From JAAYFT01 sp041655755 (GTDB lineage Bacteria > Bacillota > Clostridia > Tissierellales > Tissierellaceae): a stretch of 22,871 nucleotides of DNA. Made by a program: the position numbers and the translations under genes. Numbering within the stretch: position 1 is the first letter of the stretch; every line of letters starts with the position of its first letter. Below are positions 13,975 to 22,562 of the stretch, piece by piece. A model generated the notes under the pieces. The model was not told the DNA's origin, did not search any database, and saw nothing but the letters and a program-made list of their open reading frames with translations. The stretch lies in contig JBBAEY010000032.1 in the NCBI GenBank assembly GCA_041655755.1, forward strand, positions 1-22,871, given 5' to 3'.

Positions 13975-15081
13975 ATGAAAATAGAAATTATGCAAAGAGA
14001 TTTATCAAAGCACGTAAGCATAGCTCAAAAAGGTATTTCATCCAGAACAACCTTGCAAATATTAGGCGGTATATTATTAGAAGCCTCAGATGATAGATTA
14101 AATTTAATAGGTACAGACTTAGAGATAAGCATAGATACCTTTGTAAATTGCAAGGTAGAAAGAAGTGGATCTATAGTCGTAGACTCAAAAATATTCGGTG
14201 ACATAGTAAGGAAACTGCCAGATGCACCTATATTAATAGATGTAGTCGACAATAAGATAAATATAAAATGTGGGGATTCAGAATTCAACTTAATAGGTAA
14301 CTCCTCAGAGGAATATCCCTATTTGCCAATAATACTAGAAAAGAATTCATTTGAATTTCCAAAGGATTTATTAAAATCGGCTATTAGACAAACTATTATT
14401 GCCACATCTCAGGACGAATCAAGGCCCTCTTTGACAGGAGTCTTACTTGAGATATCTGACGATAATATTTCCTTTGTAGCATTGGACGGATACAGGTTAG
14501 CTCTTAGAAAATTGCCGATTAAAGTGGAATCTAATATAAAGATTATAATCCCAGGTAGGACCTTAAGTGAATTAAATAAAATAATAGAAGAAAATGAGGA
14601 AAAGTTAATTATTTCATCAGCTCCAGGCCATGTTGTATTTGAAATAGGCAATACTACCATATATTCAAGAATACTGGAGGGACAATTTTTCAATTATAAG
14701 GAGATAATAAGGAAGGACCATAAGACTAGGGCAATAGTAAACAAAAGGGCCTTTCAAGATGGACTTGAGAGGGCTTCACTGCTGGCAAAGGAAGAAAAGG
14801 CAAATCTAGTTAAATTGACTGTTAGAGAAGGGGAGATATTAATTAGATCAAATTCTGAAATAGGAGATGTCAATGAAAATATAGCTGCTGAGCTATATGG
14901 CGAAGATATGAATATAGCCTTTAACTCCAGATATATACTGGAAGGTGTCAAGGTAATAGATGCAGAAGAAATACAATTGAATTTCATGGGCAGCCTGAAT
15001 CCATGTATTATAAATCCAGTGGACGATGAAAATTATACCTATTTAGTCCTGCCAGTCCGCCTGGCACAAGACGATTTCTAA
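13975..15081 (+). CDS. dnaN: DNA polymerase III beta subunit (sliding clamp) DnaN
   Basis: This ring-shaped dimer tethers polymerase to DNA. I chose the ATG at 13975 (368 residues, MKIEIMQRDLSKHVS). The strong ribosome site AAAGGAGGA lies just before it, and the upstream TTG at 13957 would place that site inside the gene. Three clamp folds are visible in order, with the domain II start near FEFPKDLLKSAIRQTIIATS and SRPSLTGVLLEI, and the C-terminal YTYLVLPVRL that forms part of the partner-binding pocket. The length is normal. The S4-domain gene follows after 10 nt. Confidence 0.97.
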   Translation: MKIEIMQRDLSKHVSIAQKGISSRTTLQILGGILLEASDDRLNLIGTDLEISIDTFVNCKVERSGSIVVDSKIFGDIVRKLPDAPILIDVVDNKINIKCGDSEFNLIGNSSEEYPYLPIILEKNSFEFPKDLLKSAIRQTIIATSQDESRPSLTGVLLEISDDNISFVALDGYRLALRKLPIKVESNIKIIIPGRTLSELNKIIEENEEKLIISSAPGHVVFEIGNTTIYSRILEGQFFNYKEIIRKDHKTRAIVNKRAFQDGLERASLLAKEEKANLVKLTVREGEILIRSNSEIGDVNENIAAELYGEDMNIAFNSRYILEGVKVIDAEEIQLNFMGSLNPCIINPVDDENYTYLVLPVRLAQDDF

Positions 15082-15091
15082 GGAGAATAAG

Positions 15092-15301
15092 ATGAATAAG
15101 ATAGAAATAGAAACGGAATATATAAAATTAGATCAGTTTTTAAAACTTGCTAGTATCGTACAGACTGGTGGTCAGGCAAAGATTTTAATAAATCAGGGGA
15201 TAGTACTGGTAAATGGTAAACTAGTATATGAAAGAGGAAAAAAACTAAGGAAAGATGATATAATTGAAATTGAAGGATATGAAAGCTTTACCATAATATA
15301 A
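15092..15301 (+). CDS. yaaA: S4-domain RNA-binding protein (YaaA type)
   Basis: This is a 69-residue protein made of one S4 RNA-binding domain: IKLDQFLKLASIVQTGGQAK followed by INQGIVLVNGKLVYERGKKLRKDDII. The arrangement between dnaN and recF is conserved in Firmicutes, where the gene is called yaaA or listed as an RNA-binding S4 protein; a role near ribosome assembly is suggested but unsure. AAGGAG precedes the ATG. It lies 10 nt after dnaN and 22 nt before recF, consistent with one operon. Confidence 0.92.
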   Translation: MNKIEIETEYIKLDQFLKLASIVQTGGQAKILINQGIVLVNGKLVYERGKKLRKDDIIEIEGYESFTII

Positions 15302-15323
15302 ATTTCCTTTAGGAGTGTTTTTT

Positions 15324-16424
15324 TTGCATGTCAAAAATATAAGATTAATTAACTTTAGAAACTATAACAACATAAGTTTGGATTTCAATAGAAAGACCAA
15401 TGTTTTCCTGGGGAAAAATGCCCAAGGCAAGACAAACTTACTTGAAGCTATATATATTTGTGCAACTGGAAGATCCTTTCGGACCAACAGGGATAGGGAA
15501 ATAATAAACTTTGCTAAAAAAGAAGCCTATGTTGGAGCCAATGCAAATATTGGTGATTATGATAAGTTTATTGAAGTAAAAATGGAGAGGGATAGGCCTA
15601 AAAGAATAAGGATAAACAAGACGGAATTAAAAAATTATAGAGAACTTTATAGTGGATTAAATGTAATAGTCTTTTCTCCCGATGATTTAAAATTAGTTAA
15701 AGAAGGGCCTCAGGAGAGAAGAAATTTTTTAGATTTAGAAATATCCCAAATTAAACCAGTTTATAATCACAATATCCTAAGATATAATAAGATTTTATTT
15801 CAAAGGAATAATTTGCTTAGGCTAAACAGGTTCAATAGTGACATAGAAAACCTACTGGAAGTGTTTGACCTTCAATTGGCAAATATAGGTACTGATATAG
15901 TTTTGGAAAGAAAAAAATATATAGGTGAAATAAACCAAATATGTAAAAGTACCCACAATAAAATAAGCTCCTATAGGGAAAATTTAGAATTATCATATAT
16001 ATCTAATATCGATATATATGATAATAAGCTGGACATGGAAGAATATTATGTAAACATGTTAAAAAAGAATAGGAAAAAGGATATAGAAGCCTCTTCCACC
16101 CAATTGGGACCCCATAGGGATGATATATATATAAGCGTAAACGATAGGGAATTAAAGACATTTGGTTCCCAGGGGCAGCAGAGAACAGCGGTCCTCTCCA
16201 TAAAATTATCGGAGCTGGAATTAATAAGGAGGCAAAAAGGATTTTTTCCAGTTTTGCTATTAGATGACGTATTCTCAGAATTAGATGAGGAAAGAAAAAA
16301 ATATCTAATTAGCTTCTTTAAGGATATCCAAACCTTGATTACAACGACAGATACAACGGATTTAAAGGAGCTAGATAATATAGAAAAGTCTGTATTCCAT
16401 ATAGAAAATGGAAGTATAAGATAA
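15324..16424 (+). CDS. recF: DNA replication and repair protein RecF
   Basis: This SMC-like ATPase helps load RecA at single-strand gaps. I chose a TTG start at 15324, giving MHVKNIRLINFRNYNN, the normal RecF N-terminus; AGGAGTG lies 7 nt upstream. A GTG at 15315 would lie in that ribosome site. The 366-residue protein has Walker A GKNAQGKT (30–37), the signature FGSQGQQRT with the following SIKLSE, and Walker B PVLLLDDVFSELDEERKKYL. The length is normal. It lies between the S4 gene and gyrB as in most Firmicutes. The T-run just before the start could allow slippage; that is only a remark. Confidence 0.96.
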   Translation: MHVKNIRLINFRNYNNISLDFNRKTNVFLGKNAQGKTNLLEAIYICATGRSFRTNRDREIINFAKKEAYVGANANIGDYDKFIEVKMERDRPKRIRINKTELKNYRELYSGLNVIVFSPDDLKLVKEGPQERRNFLDLEISQIKPVYNHNILRYNKILFQRNNLLRLNRFNSDIENLLEVFDLQLANIGTDIVLERKKYIGEINQICKSTHNKISSYRENLELSYISNIDIYDNKLDMEEYYVNMLKKNRKKDIEASSTQLGPHRDDIYISVNDRELKTFGSQGQQRTAVLSIKLSELELIRRQKGFFPVLLLDDVFSELDEERKKYLISFFKDIQTLITTTDTTDLKELDNIEKSVFHIENGSIR

Positions 16425-16459
16425 TTGAAGTATTTACAATAAAGACTGGGGGTAATTCA

Positions 16460-18385
16460 ATGACCAAGGAGAAAAATGGGAATGGCCTAAATAATAGGCA
16501 TTATACAGCCCAAGACATTCAGGTTTTGACTGGCCTAGAGCCCGTTAGAAAAAGACCAGGAATGTATATAGGTAGCACAGGGCCAAAGGGGCTCCACCAT
16601 CTAGTATATGAAGTAGTGGATAATAGTATAGATGAAGCCTTAGCAGGTATCTGCGATACAATAGAAATAAAGATATTTGAAGATAATTCTGTCATGGTGT
16701 CAGATAATGGCAGCGGAATACCAGTGGAGATACATCCTCAAACAGGAAAATCTACAGTAGAGACAGTCCTTACCATCCTTCACGCAGGAGGAAAATTCAA
16801 CAATGGGGCCTATAAGGTATCTGGAGGACTGCATGGAGTTGGGGTATCTGTAGTCAATGCCTTGTCCAAGTGGCTGGTTGCCAGAGTAAAAAGAGATGGA
16901 AAAGAGTATATGCAGAGATTTGAAAAGGGCTATGCAGTCACTAGTCTAGAAGTTGTAGGCGAGTCTCAGGATACAGGAACCACAATCCATTATATGCCAG
17001 ATGAAGAGATATTTGAAAGCATAGAGATAAATTTGGAAACTTTGGAGCATAGGTTTAGGGAGATGGCCTTTTTAAACAAGGGTATAAAGATTATCCTTCA
17101 AGATGAAAGAATTGAAAAAACCAAAGAATTTTACTATGAAGGCGGTATAAAGTCCTTTGTAGAATATATAAATAAGAATAAAACGGCAATACAAAGACAA
17201 ATAATGTACTTTGAAGGGGAAAAGGAAGGTACAATAGTGGAATTTGCCCTGCAGTATACAGATACATATACTGAAAATATATTTACCTTTGCAAATAATA
17301 TAAATACACAGGAGGGTGGCAGTCATTTATCAGGCTTTAGGACTGCGCTTACAAGAATTATTAACGATTATGGAAGAAAATATGGATATATAAAAGAAAA
17401 GGAAGATAATTTAAGTGGAGACGATGTAAGGGAAGGCCTGACGGGTATCTTGTCTGTAAAGCTAATGGAACCCCAATTTGAAGGTCAAACTAAATCCAAA
17501 TTAGGCAATAGTGAAACCAGGGGCATCGTTGAAAGTCTGACCTATGATTTTCTAAACATATATCTGGAGGAAAACCCCAGAGATGGAAAAATTATTTTAG
17601 AAAAGGCCATAGCCTCACAAAGGGCAAGGGAAGCTGCTAGGAAGGCAAGGGACTTGACTAGAAGGAAGAGCATACTGGACAATACTACACTACCGGGAAA
17701 ATTGGCTGATTGCCAGGAATCTGGAATAGAGATAACAGAAATATATATAGTAGAAGGGGATTCGGCAGGTGGTAGTGCTAAACAAGGAAGGGACAAAAAA
17801 TTCCAGGCCATATTACCCCTAAAGGGAAAGATAATGAACATAGAAAAGGCTAGGATAGATAAGATTCTAGGATCTGAGGAAATAAGGGCCTTGATAACTG
17901 CCTTTGGAACTGGCATAGGAGAGGACTTTGATCTAGAAAAACTTAGATATGGAAAGATCATAATAATGACGGACGCCGACGTAGACGGGGCCCATATAAG
18001 GACCCTGCTACTGACCTTCTTCTATAGATATATGAATGAGCTAATAGAAAATGGGCACATTTACATTGCCCAGCCACCCTTATACAAGGTGACAAAGGCA
18101 AGAAAAGACCATTATGTCTATAGTGATAAGGAATTGGAGAAATTATTAGATGAAATAGGCAGAACAGGTTATTCTATTCAAAGATATAAGGGTCTTGGAG
18201 AAATGAATCCCGAACAGCTTTGGGATACAACCATGAATCCAGATACAAGGATACTTTTAAAAGTTGCCGTAGAAGATGCCTTGATAGCAGATGAAATATT
18301 TACGACCTTGATGGGGGATAAGGTTCAGCCCCGTAAGGAATTCATAGAGACAAATGCAAAATTAGTAATGAACTTGGATATATAG
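16460..18385 (+). CDS. gyrB: DNA gyrase subunit B
   Basis: This is the ATPase and TOPRIM subunit of gyrase, which introduces negative supercoils. The 641-residue protein shows the GHKL ATP-binding motifs VVDNSIDEALAG, DNGSGIPVEIH and GGLHGVGVSVVNAL. The transducer domain follows, then the TOPRIM motif EGDSAGGSAKQGRDKKFQAI starting near residue 432 with PLKGKIMNIEKARIDKIL, the metal-binding DADVDGAHIRTLLLTF, and the C-terminal QRYKGLGEMNPEQLW. The usual ending VMNLDI is present. The length is normal for the Gram-positive form. gyrA begins 10 nt downstream. Confidence 0.98.
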   Translation: MTKEKNGNGLNNRHYTAQDIQVLTGLEPVRKRPGMYIGSTGPKGLHHLVYEVVDNSIDEALAGICDTIEIKIFEDNSVMVSDNGSGIPVEIHPQTGKSTVETVLTILHAGGKFNNGAYKVSGGLHGVGVSVVNALSKWLVARVKRDGKEYMQRFEKGYAVTSLEVVGESQDTGTTIHYMPDEEIFESIEINLETLEHRFREMAFLNKGIKIILQDERIEKTKEFYYEGGIKSFVEYINKNKTAIQRQIMYFEGEKEGTIVEFALQYTDTYTENIFTFANNINTQEGGSHLSGFRTALTRIINDYGRKYGYIKEKEDNLSGDDVREGLTGILSVKLMEPQFEGQTKSKLGNSETRGIVESLTYDFLNIYLEENPRDGKIILEKAIASQRAREAARKARDLTRRKSILDNTTLPGKLADCQESGIEITEIYIVEGDSAGGSAKQGRDKKFQAILPLKGKIMNIEKARIDKILGSEEIRALITAFGTGIGEDFDLEKLRYGKIIIMTDADVDGAHIRTLLLTFFYRYMNELIENGHIYIAQPPLYKVTKARKDHYVYSDKELEKLLDEIGRTGYSIQRYKGLGEMNPEQLWDTTMNPDTRILLKVAVEDALIADEIFTTLMGDKVQPRKEFIETNAKLVMNLDI

Positions 18386-18395
18386 GAGGTGGACC

Positions 18396-20819
18396 ATGGA
18401 CAAGGAATTTGATAAGGTAATAGAGGTAAATATAGAAGAAGAAATGAAAAAATCATACCTAGACTATGCAATGAGTGTAATAATGAGCCGTGCTCTACCA
18501 GATGTAAGAGACGGACTAAAGCCAGTCCATAGAAGGATAATTTATGCAATGGATGAACTAGGCATGGGTCCAGATAAGCAATACAGAAAATCTGCAAGAC
18601 TGGTAGGGGACGTACTTGGTAAATATCACCCTCATGGAGATTCGTCAGTCTACGATGCCATGGTTAGACTGGCCCAAGACTTCAATACCAGATACCCCCT
18701 AGTAGATGGTCATGGTAACTTTGGTTCCATAGATGGAGATAGGGCGGCAGCCATGCGTTATACAGAGGCTAGAATGACAAAATTGGCCATGGAAATGCTC
18801 AGGGATATAGGTAAGGATACAGTAGAGTATAGGCCAAATTTTGATGAAACATTAAAGGAGCCCATAGTCCTACCCAGTAGATTTCCCAATCTAATGGTAA
18901 ATGGTTCTTCAGGTATAGCCGTCGGCATGGCAACAAATATTCCACCCCATAACCTAAGGGAGGTAGTAGATGGAATTGTAATGTTGATAGATGAACCAGA
19001 TTCAAGTATCGACGACCTAATGACTGTAATCAAGGGCCCTGATTTTCCTACGGGAGCCCACATAATGGGTAAAGAGGCTATAAAATCTGCATTTAAAACA
19101 GGCAGAGGCAGGATTAGAGTCAGGGCAGTAACAGAAATAGAGGAGACAAACAAGGGTAGACACAGGATAATAGTTACAGAACTGCCCTATCAAGTAAACA
19201 AGGCAAACCTAATAGAGAAGATTGCAGAATATGTCAGGGATAAGAAAATAGAAGGCATATCTGACTTAAGAGATGAATCCGATAGAGAGGGTATGAGAAT
19301 AGTTGTAGAAGTTAAAAGGGATGCAAATCCGAATGTAGTGCTGAACAACCTGTATAAATACACTCAATTTCAGACCACATTTGGGGTGATAATGCTTGCA
19401 CTTGTAAACGATGAACCCAAGATATTAAATCTTAAGCAGATGCTATCCCATTATATAGACCACCAAAAAGAAATAATAACTAGAAGGACCCAATTTGACT
19501 TAAATAAGGCAGAAGAAAGGGCCCATATAATAGAAGGCCTAAAAATAGCCCTAGACAATATAGATAGGGTAATCAAGGTCATAAGGTCATCAAAAACTGA
19601 TACAATAGCTAAAGAAGCCTTAATGGAGAATTTTGGCCTATCGGAAAAGCAATCTCAAGCCATCTTGGACATGAGATTGAGAAGGCTGACAGGATTAGAG
19701 AGAGAAAAATTAGAAGAGGAATACGAAGAATTAATCAAGGAAATAAATAGATTGAGGAAAATATTAGCAAATGAAAGGCTGGTATTCCAAATAATAAAAG
19801 ATGAATTGTTGGAAATAAAGGAAAAACATGGGGACGTCAGAAGAACTAGAATCAAGGCAGCAGCAGATGAAATAGATCTAGAGGACATGATAGATGAAGA
19901 GGATATAGTAGTCACATTAACCCATTTTGGCTATATAAAGAGGACACCAGAATATACCTACAAGACCCAAAAAAGAGGTGGAAAGGGAATCATAGCCCTG
20001 ACTACCAGGGAAGAGGACTTTATAGAGTCCCTCTATATAACATCGACACACGATACCATCCTGTTCTTCACTAACAAGGGCAAGGTATTTTCACTGAAGG
20101 CCTATGAAATACCTGAGGGCAGCAGACAGGCCAAGGGAACAGCCATAATAAACCTATTAAACCTAAATGGAGATGAAAAGGTAACAGCTATAATACCCAT
20201 CAGCAAAGATACTCAAGAAAAGAACCTAGTCTTAATTACCAAAAACGGCATAATAAAGAAGACGGGTTTAGAAAGCTTCGAAAATATAAGGAAGAATGGG
20301 ATAATAGCCATTAGTCTCAAAAAGGATGATGAATTAATAGGAGTTAGGAAAACAGACGGAAGCAGGGAAATAATAGTAGTTACCAGGAAGGGCATGTCCA
20401 TAAGGTTTGACGAAAACGACGTCAGGGAAATGGGCAGGACTGCCATGGGGGTCAAGGCCATAAGCCTGAGGAAAGAAGACAGCGTAGTAGCAGTAGAGCT
20501 AATTGAAAAAGATAAAAGACTCCTGGTTATTTCCGAATATGGATTTGGTAAGAGAACATCCCTAGACGAATATAAGACCCAAAAAAGAGGTGGAAGGGGA
20601 ATATTGACCTATAGTATCAGGGAAAAGACTGGAAATATAGTTTCAGCAAAGGTTGTAGATGATAATGACGAAATAATGATGATTTCTACAGCCGGTATAA
20701 TCATCAGAATAGTGGCAAAAGACATATCTATCATGGGAAGATCTACCCAGGGAGTTACCTTGATGAAGATGAAAGACGATAGGGTTGTTGCTGTAGCAAA
20801 ATATGTAGAAGAAGAATAG
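18396..20819 (+). CDS. gyrA: DNA gyrase subunit A
   Basis: This is the DNA breakage–reunion and wrapping subunit of gyrase. The 807-residue protein matches E. coli numbering in its first part: the quinolone-resistance region HPHGDSSVYD has Ser83 and Asp87, the susceptible residues, and the catalytic tyrosine is Tyr122 in AMRYTEARM. The winged helix, tower and coiled-coil gate follow. The C-terminal six-bladed propeller holds two good GyrA-box motifs, QKRGGKG (525–531) and QKRGGRG (729–735). The acidic tail is short (KYVEEE). GGAGGTG precedes the ATG. Hairpin 20827–20868 ends the transcription unit. Confidence 0.98.
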   Translation: MDKEFDKVIEVNIEEEMKKSYLDYAMSVIMSRALPDVRDGLKPVHRRIIYAMDELGMGPDKQYRKSARLVGDVLGKYHPHGDSSVYDAMVRLAQDFNTRYPLVDGHGNFGSIDGDRAAAMRYTEARMTKLAMEMLRDIGKDTVEYRPNFDETLKEPIVLPSRFPNLMVNGSSGIAVGMATNIPPHNLREVVDGIVMLIDEPDSSIDDLMTVIKGPDFPTGAHIMGKEAIKSAFKTGRGRIRVRAVTEIEETNKGRHRIIVTELPYQVNKANLIEKIAEYVRDKKIEGISDLRDESDREGMRIVVEVKRDANPNVVLNNLYKYTQFQTTFGVIMLALVNDEPKILNLKQMLSHYIDHQKEIITRRTQFDLNKAEERAHIIEGLKIALDNIDRVIKVIRSSKTDTIAKEALMENFGLSEKQSQAILDMRLRRLTGLEREKLEEEYEELIKEINRLRKILANERLVFQIIKDELLEIKEKHGDVRRTRIKAAADEIDLEDMIDEEDIVVTLTHFGYIKRTPEYTYKTQKRGGKGIIALTTREEDFIESLYITSTHDTILFFTNKGKVFSLKAYEIPEGSRQAKGTAIINLLNLNGDEKVTAIIPISKDTQEKNLVLITKNGIIKKTGLESFENIRKNGIIAISLKKDDELIGVRKTDGSREIIVVTRKGMSIRFDENDVREMGRTAMGVKAISLRKEDSVVAVELIEKDKRLLVISEYGFGKRTSLDEYKTQKRGGRGILTYSIREKTGNIVSAKVVDDNDEIMMISTAGIIIRIVAKDISIMGRSTQGVTLMKMKDDRVVAVAKYVEEE

Positions 20820-20826
20820 TCATATG

Positions 20827-20868
20827 ATGGTCCTTATTTTCTATTGAATTTCAATAGGTAGGGACCAT
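20827..20868 (+). terminator. Hairpin terminator after gyrA
   Basis: ATGGTCC and GGACCAT form an outer stem, with an internal perfect CTATTGAA/TTCAATAG stem. It starts 7 nt after the gyrA stop and is followed by TTGTTTAAA, a weak T-tract. It probably ends the dnaA–gyrA transcript, at least in part. Confidence 0.7.
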
Positions 20869-20891
20869 TTGTTTAAATCCTGCTATCTCGC

Positions 20892-20920
20892 TTTACATTG
20901 GGCTAATTTTATTATAAAAT
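20892..20920 (+). promoter_or_regulatory. Sigma-A-like promoter of the rsbV–rsbW–sigB operon
   Basis: TTTACA (20892–20897), a 17-bp spacer and TAAAAT (20915–20920) match the vegetative consensus at 10 of 12 positions. They lie 35 bp before the rsbV start and after the gyrA terminator. A SigB-type promoter was looked for and not found with normal spacing. Confidence 0.6.
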
Positions 20921-20954
20921 TAATACATATCTATAAAAAATAGGGGGGAATTAA

Positions 20955-21284
20955 ATGTCCTTAAATATAGTAGTAAATCACGATAAAGACAAAAACCTGT
21001 GGGTATTTGTCCCAGAAGGGGAAATTGACATATACACCTCTTCAAAGTTAAAAAAAGAGGTATTATATAATTTTGAAAATAATAAGGCCGACATCCTAAT
21101 CGATGGGAAACAATTAAACTATATAGACAGCACAGGCCTAGGAGCACTAATATCTATCTTAAAGAGACTCAAGGAAAATGAATATAAAATTTACCTTTCA
21201 AACCTGAGACCGAATATAAGAAAGATTTTTGACATTACAGAACTGGACAAGCTATTCATTATAAGAGGTGAGGATAGTGAATAG
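20955..21284 (+). CDS. rsbV: STAS-domain anti-sigma factor antagonist (RsbV/SpoIIAA type)
   Basis: In partner switching this protein binds the anti-sigma factor and frees the sigma factor; phosphorylation of its serine by the anti-sigma kinase turns it off. The 109-residue protein is one STAS domain: WVFVPEGEIDIYTSSKLKK, the ILIDGKQLNYIDSTGLGALI segment with the phosphorylatable Ser (about residue 57) retained, and LSNLRPNIRKIFDITELDKLF. GGGGGGA precedes the ATG. Its end overlaps the next gene by about 8 bases. I prefer RsbV over SpoIIAA because the sigma factor downstream looks SigB-like and because, from memory, Clostridioides difficile has rsbV–rsbW–sigB near gyrA too. Confidence 0.87.
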   Translation: MSLNIVVNHDKDKNLWVFVPEGEIDIYTSSKLKKEVLYNFENNKADILIDGKQLNYIDSTGLGALISILKRLKENEYKIYLSNLRPNIRKIFDITELDKLFIIRGEDSE

Positions 21285-21651
21285 GGATAGGATATATTTG
21301 CAGATACCAAAAAAACCAGATTTCATTAGTCTAGTAAGGCTTACCAGCTCAGGTATCGCCTACACCATGTCATTGAATGTAGATGATATAGAAGATATAA
21401 AAGTCTCCATAGGGGAGGCCTGTGTAAATTCCCTTATGTTAAATAATGAAGATGAAATATCCTTGTTATTTGAGCTAGATGACAATAAATTATCCATAGG
21501 TGTATCTGGTGTCAGAGAGATAATTCCTGAAGAATTAGAGGAGAGGAAAGAAAGAGAGCTAGGTTTATTGATCATAAAGTCATTGATGGATGAAGTAGTT
21601 TTTAACGAAGATGGAATAAGAATGATCAAATATATTGAGGATGATAATTAA
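21277..21651 (+). CDS. rsbW: Anti-sigma factor, RsbW-type GHKL protein with unusual nucleotide site
   Basis: The protein is expected to bind and hold the sigma factor and, if active, phosphorylate RsbV. I chose a GTG start at 21277 (MNRDRIYLQIPKKPDF, 124 residues), since AGAGGTGAGG lies upstream; a GTG at 21268 (127 residues) is possible. The N-box helix IKVSIGEACVNSL keeps the Glu and Asn. The G2-like end reads ERELGLLIIKSLMDEV. The G1 box, usually a D-x-G-x-G pattern after a V strand, reads IGVSGVREI, with no Asp or glycine-rich pattern. ATP binding may therefore be altered or lost. It overlaps rsbV by 8 bases and sigB by 1, so expression is coupled. Confidence 0.83.
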   Translation: MNRDRIYLQIPKKPDFISLVRLTSSGIAYTMSLNVDDIEDIKVSIGEACVNSLMLNNEDEISLLFELDDNKLSIGVSGVREIIPEELEERKERELGLLIIKSLMDEVVFNEDGIRMIKYIEDDN

Positions 21652-22442
21652 TGACTATGAGGCCATTAGAAGATAAGGAAATTAATGAACAAACAGAAAA
21701 AGAGGAAATAAAAGAACAGTTTAGATACTATAGCGAAAGCAAGGATAAGAAGACTAGGGAGATTTTAATAGAAAAACATATTTATATTGCTGAAATATTA
21801 TCAAAAAAATATGCAAATAGGGGCATAGATTATGATGATATATTTCAGGTAGCCTGTATTGGCCTAATATATGCCATTGATAGATACGATATAGACAAGG
21901 GATATGAATTTTCCAGCTTTGCCACTCCTACTATAATAGGGGAGATTAAAAAATATTTTAGGGATAAGGGATGGACCATCAGGGTTCCAAGGAGGATCCA
22001 AGAACTTTCAAAAAAGATCAACAATGCAAAGGTCTTTTTATCCCAACAGCTACTGAGATCTCCCACAGTACAAGACGTAGCAGAATATCTAAACTCCACA
22101 GAAGAAGAAATACTGGAGGCCATGGAAGCCAGCAAGGTATATACACCCCAATCCTTGGACATAACCTATGATTCAAATAACGACGATAAGGATATAAACC
22201 TTTCTGACCTAATAGGAGAAGAAGATTATTATTTTAGCAGGATTGAAAACAATGATTTTTTAATGAAAACAATGGAAAAATTAAATGATATGGAAAAACA
22301 AATATTAATTGAAAGATACTTTAATAAAAAAACTCAGGTAGCCATAGCAAAGACCTTAGATATATCTCAGATGACAGTATCTAGGATAGAAAAAAAGGTA
22401 TTGGAAAAGTTGAGGAAGGAACTGGAAAAGATAATGATATAA
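21651..22442 (+). CDS. sigB: RNA polymerase sigma factor, SigB/SigF/SigG group
   Basis: This is an alternative sigma-70 factor. The 263-residue protein has region 2 with GIDYDDIFQVACIGLIYAID, then KGYEFSSFATPTIIGEIKKY and the −10 recognition helix RDKGWTIRVPRRIQEL. Region 3 is SPTVQDVAEYLNSTEEEI, and region 4 ends with QVAIAKTLDISQMTVSRIEKKVLEKL, the −35 recognition helix. The VPRRIQEL and SQMTVSR patterns belong to the SigB/F/G group. Its ATG overlaps the rsbW stop (TAATG). I call it sigB because it lies in an rsbV–rsbW operon beside gyrA. SigF-type sporulation use cannot be fully excluded from sequence alone. Confidence 0.88.
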   Translation: MTMRPLEDKEINEQTEKEEIKEQFRYYSESKDKKTREILIEKHIYIAEILSKKYANRGIDYDDIFQVACIGLIYAIDRYDIDKGYEFSSFATPTIIGEIKKYFRDKGWTIRVPRRIQELSKKINNAKVFLSQQLLRSPTVQDVAEYLNSTEEEILEAMEASKVYTPQSLDITYDSNNDDKDINLSDLIGEEDYYFSRIENNDFLMKTMEKLNDMEKQILIERYFNKKTQVAIAKTLDISQMTVSRIEKKVLEKLRKELEKIMI

Positions 22443-22452
22443 GGACAATAGT

Positions 22453-22493
22453 ACTGATAAACTGGCTGGGTCAGCTTATCAGTCTATTTTTTT
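22453..22493 (+). terminator. Intrinsic terminator after sigB
   Basis: ACTGATAA-A-CTG and CAG-C-TTATCAGT form an 11-bp stem with one mismatch and a 7-nt loop. CTATTTTTTT follows. It starts 10 nt after the sigB stop and separates the operon from the rrn promoter. Confidence 0.9.
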
Positions 22494-22527
22494 ATAAAGA
22501 TAAAATAAAAAATGTTTTGAAAAACGG

Positions 22528-22556
22528 TTGACAGTGAAATATAAATTTGTTATAGT
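22528..22556 (+). promoter_or_regulatory. rRNA operon promoter
   Basis: TTGACA (22528–22533), a 17-bp spacer and TATAGT (22551–22556) form a near-consensus sigma-A promoter. It precedes the 16S gene by about 250 bp and lies after the sigB terminator. AT-rich DNA just upstream (22494–22520) could act as an UP element. Confidence 0.88.
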
Positions 22557-22562
22557 AATAAA

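Noticed and set aside
18325..18597. Minus-strand open frames inside gyrB and gyrA (also 17542–17961 and 18758–19153)
   Set aside because: They are shadows of the conserved gyrase genes, with no ribosome sites and low-complexity translations.
20871..20905. SigB-type promoter (GTTTAA … GGGCTA) before rsbV
   Set aside because: The spacer is 23 bp, against about 12–15 for SigB promoters, and the first element lies in the tail of the gyrA terminator.
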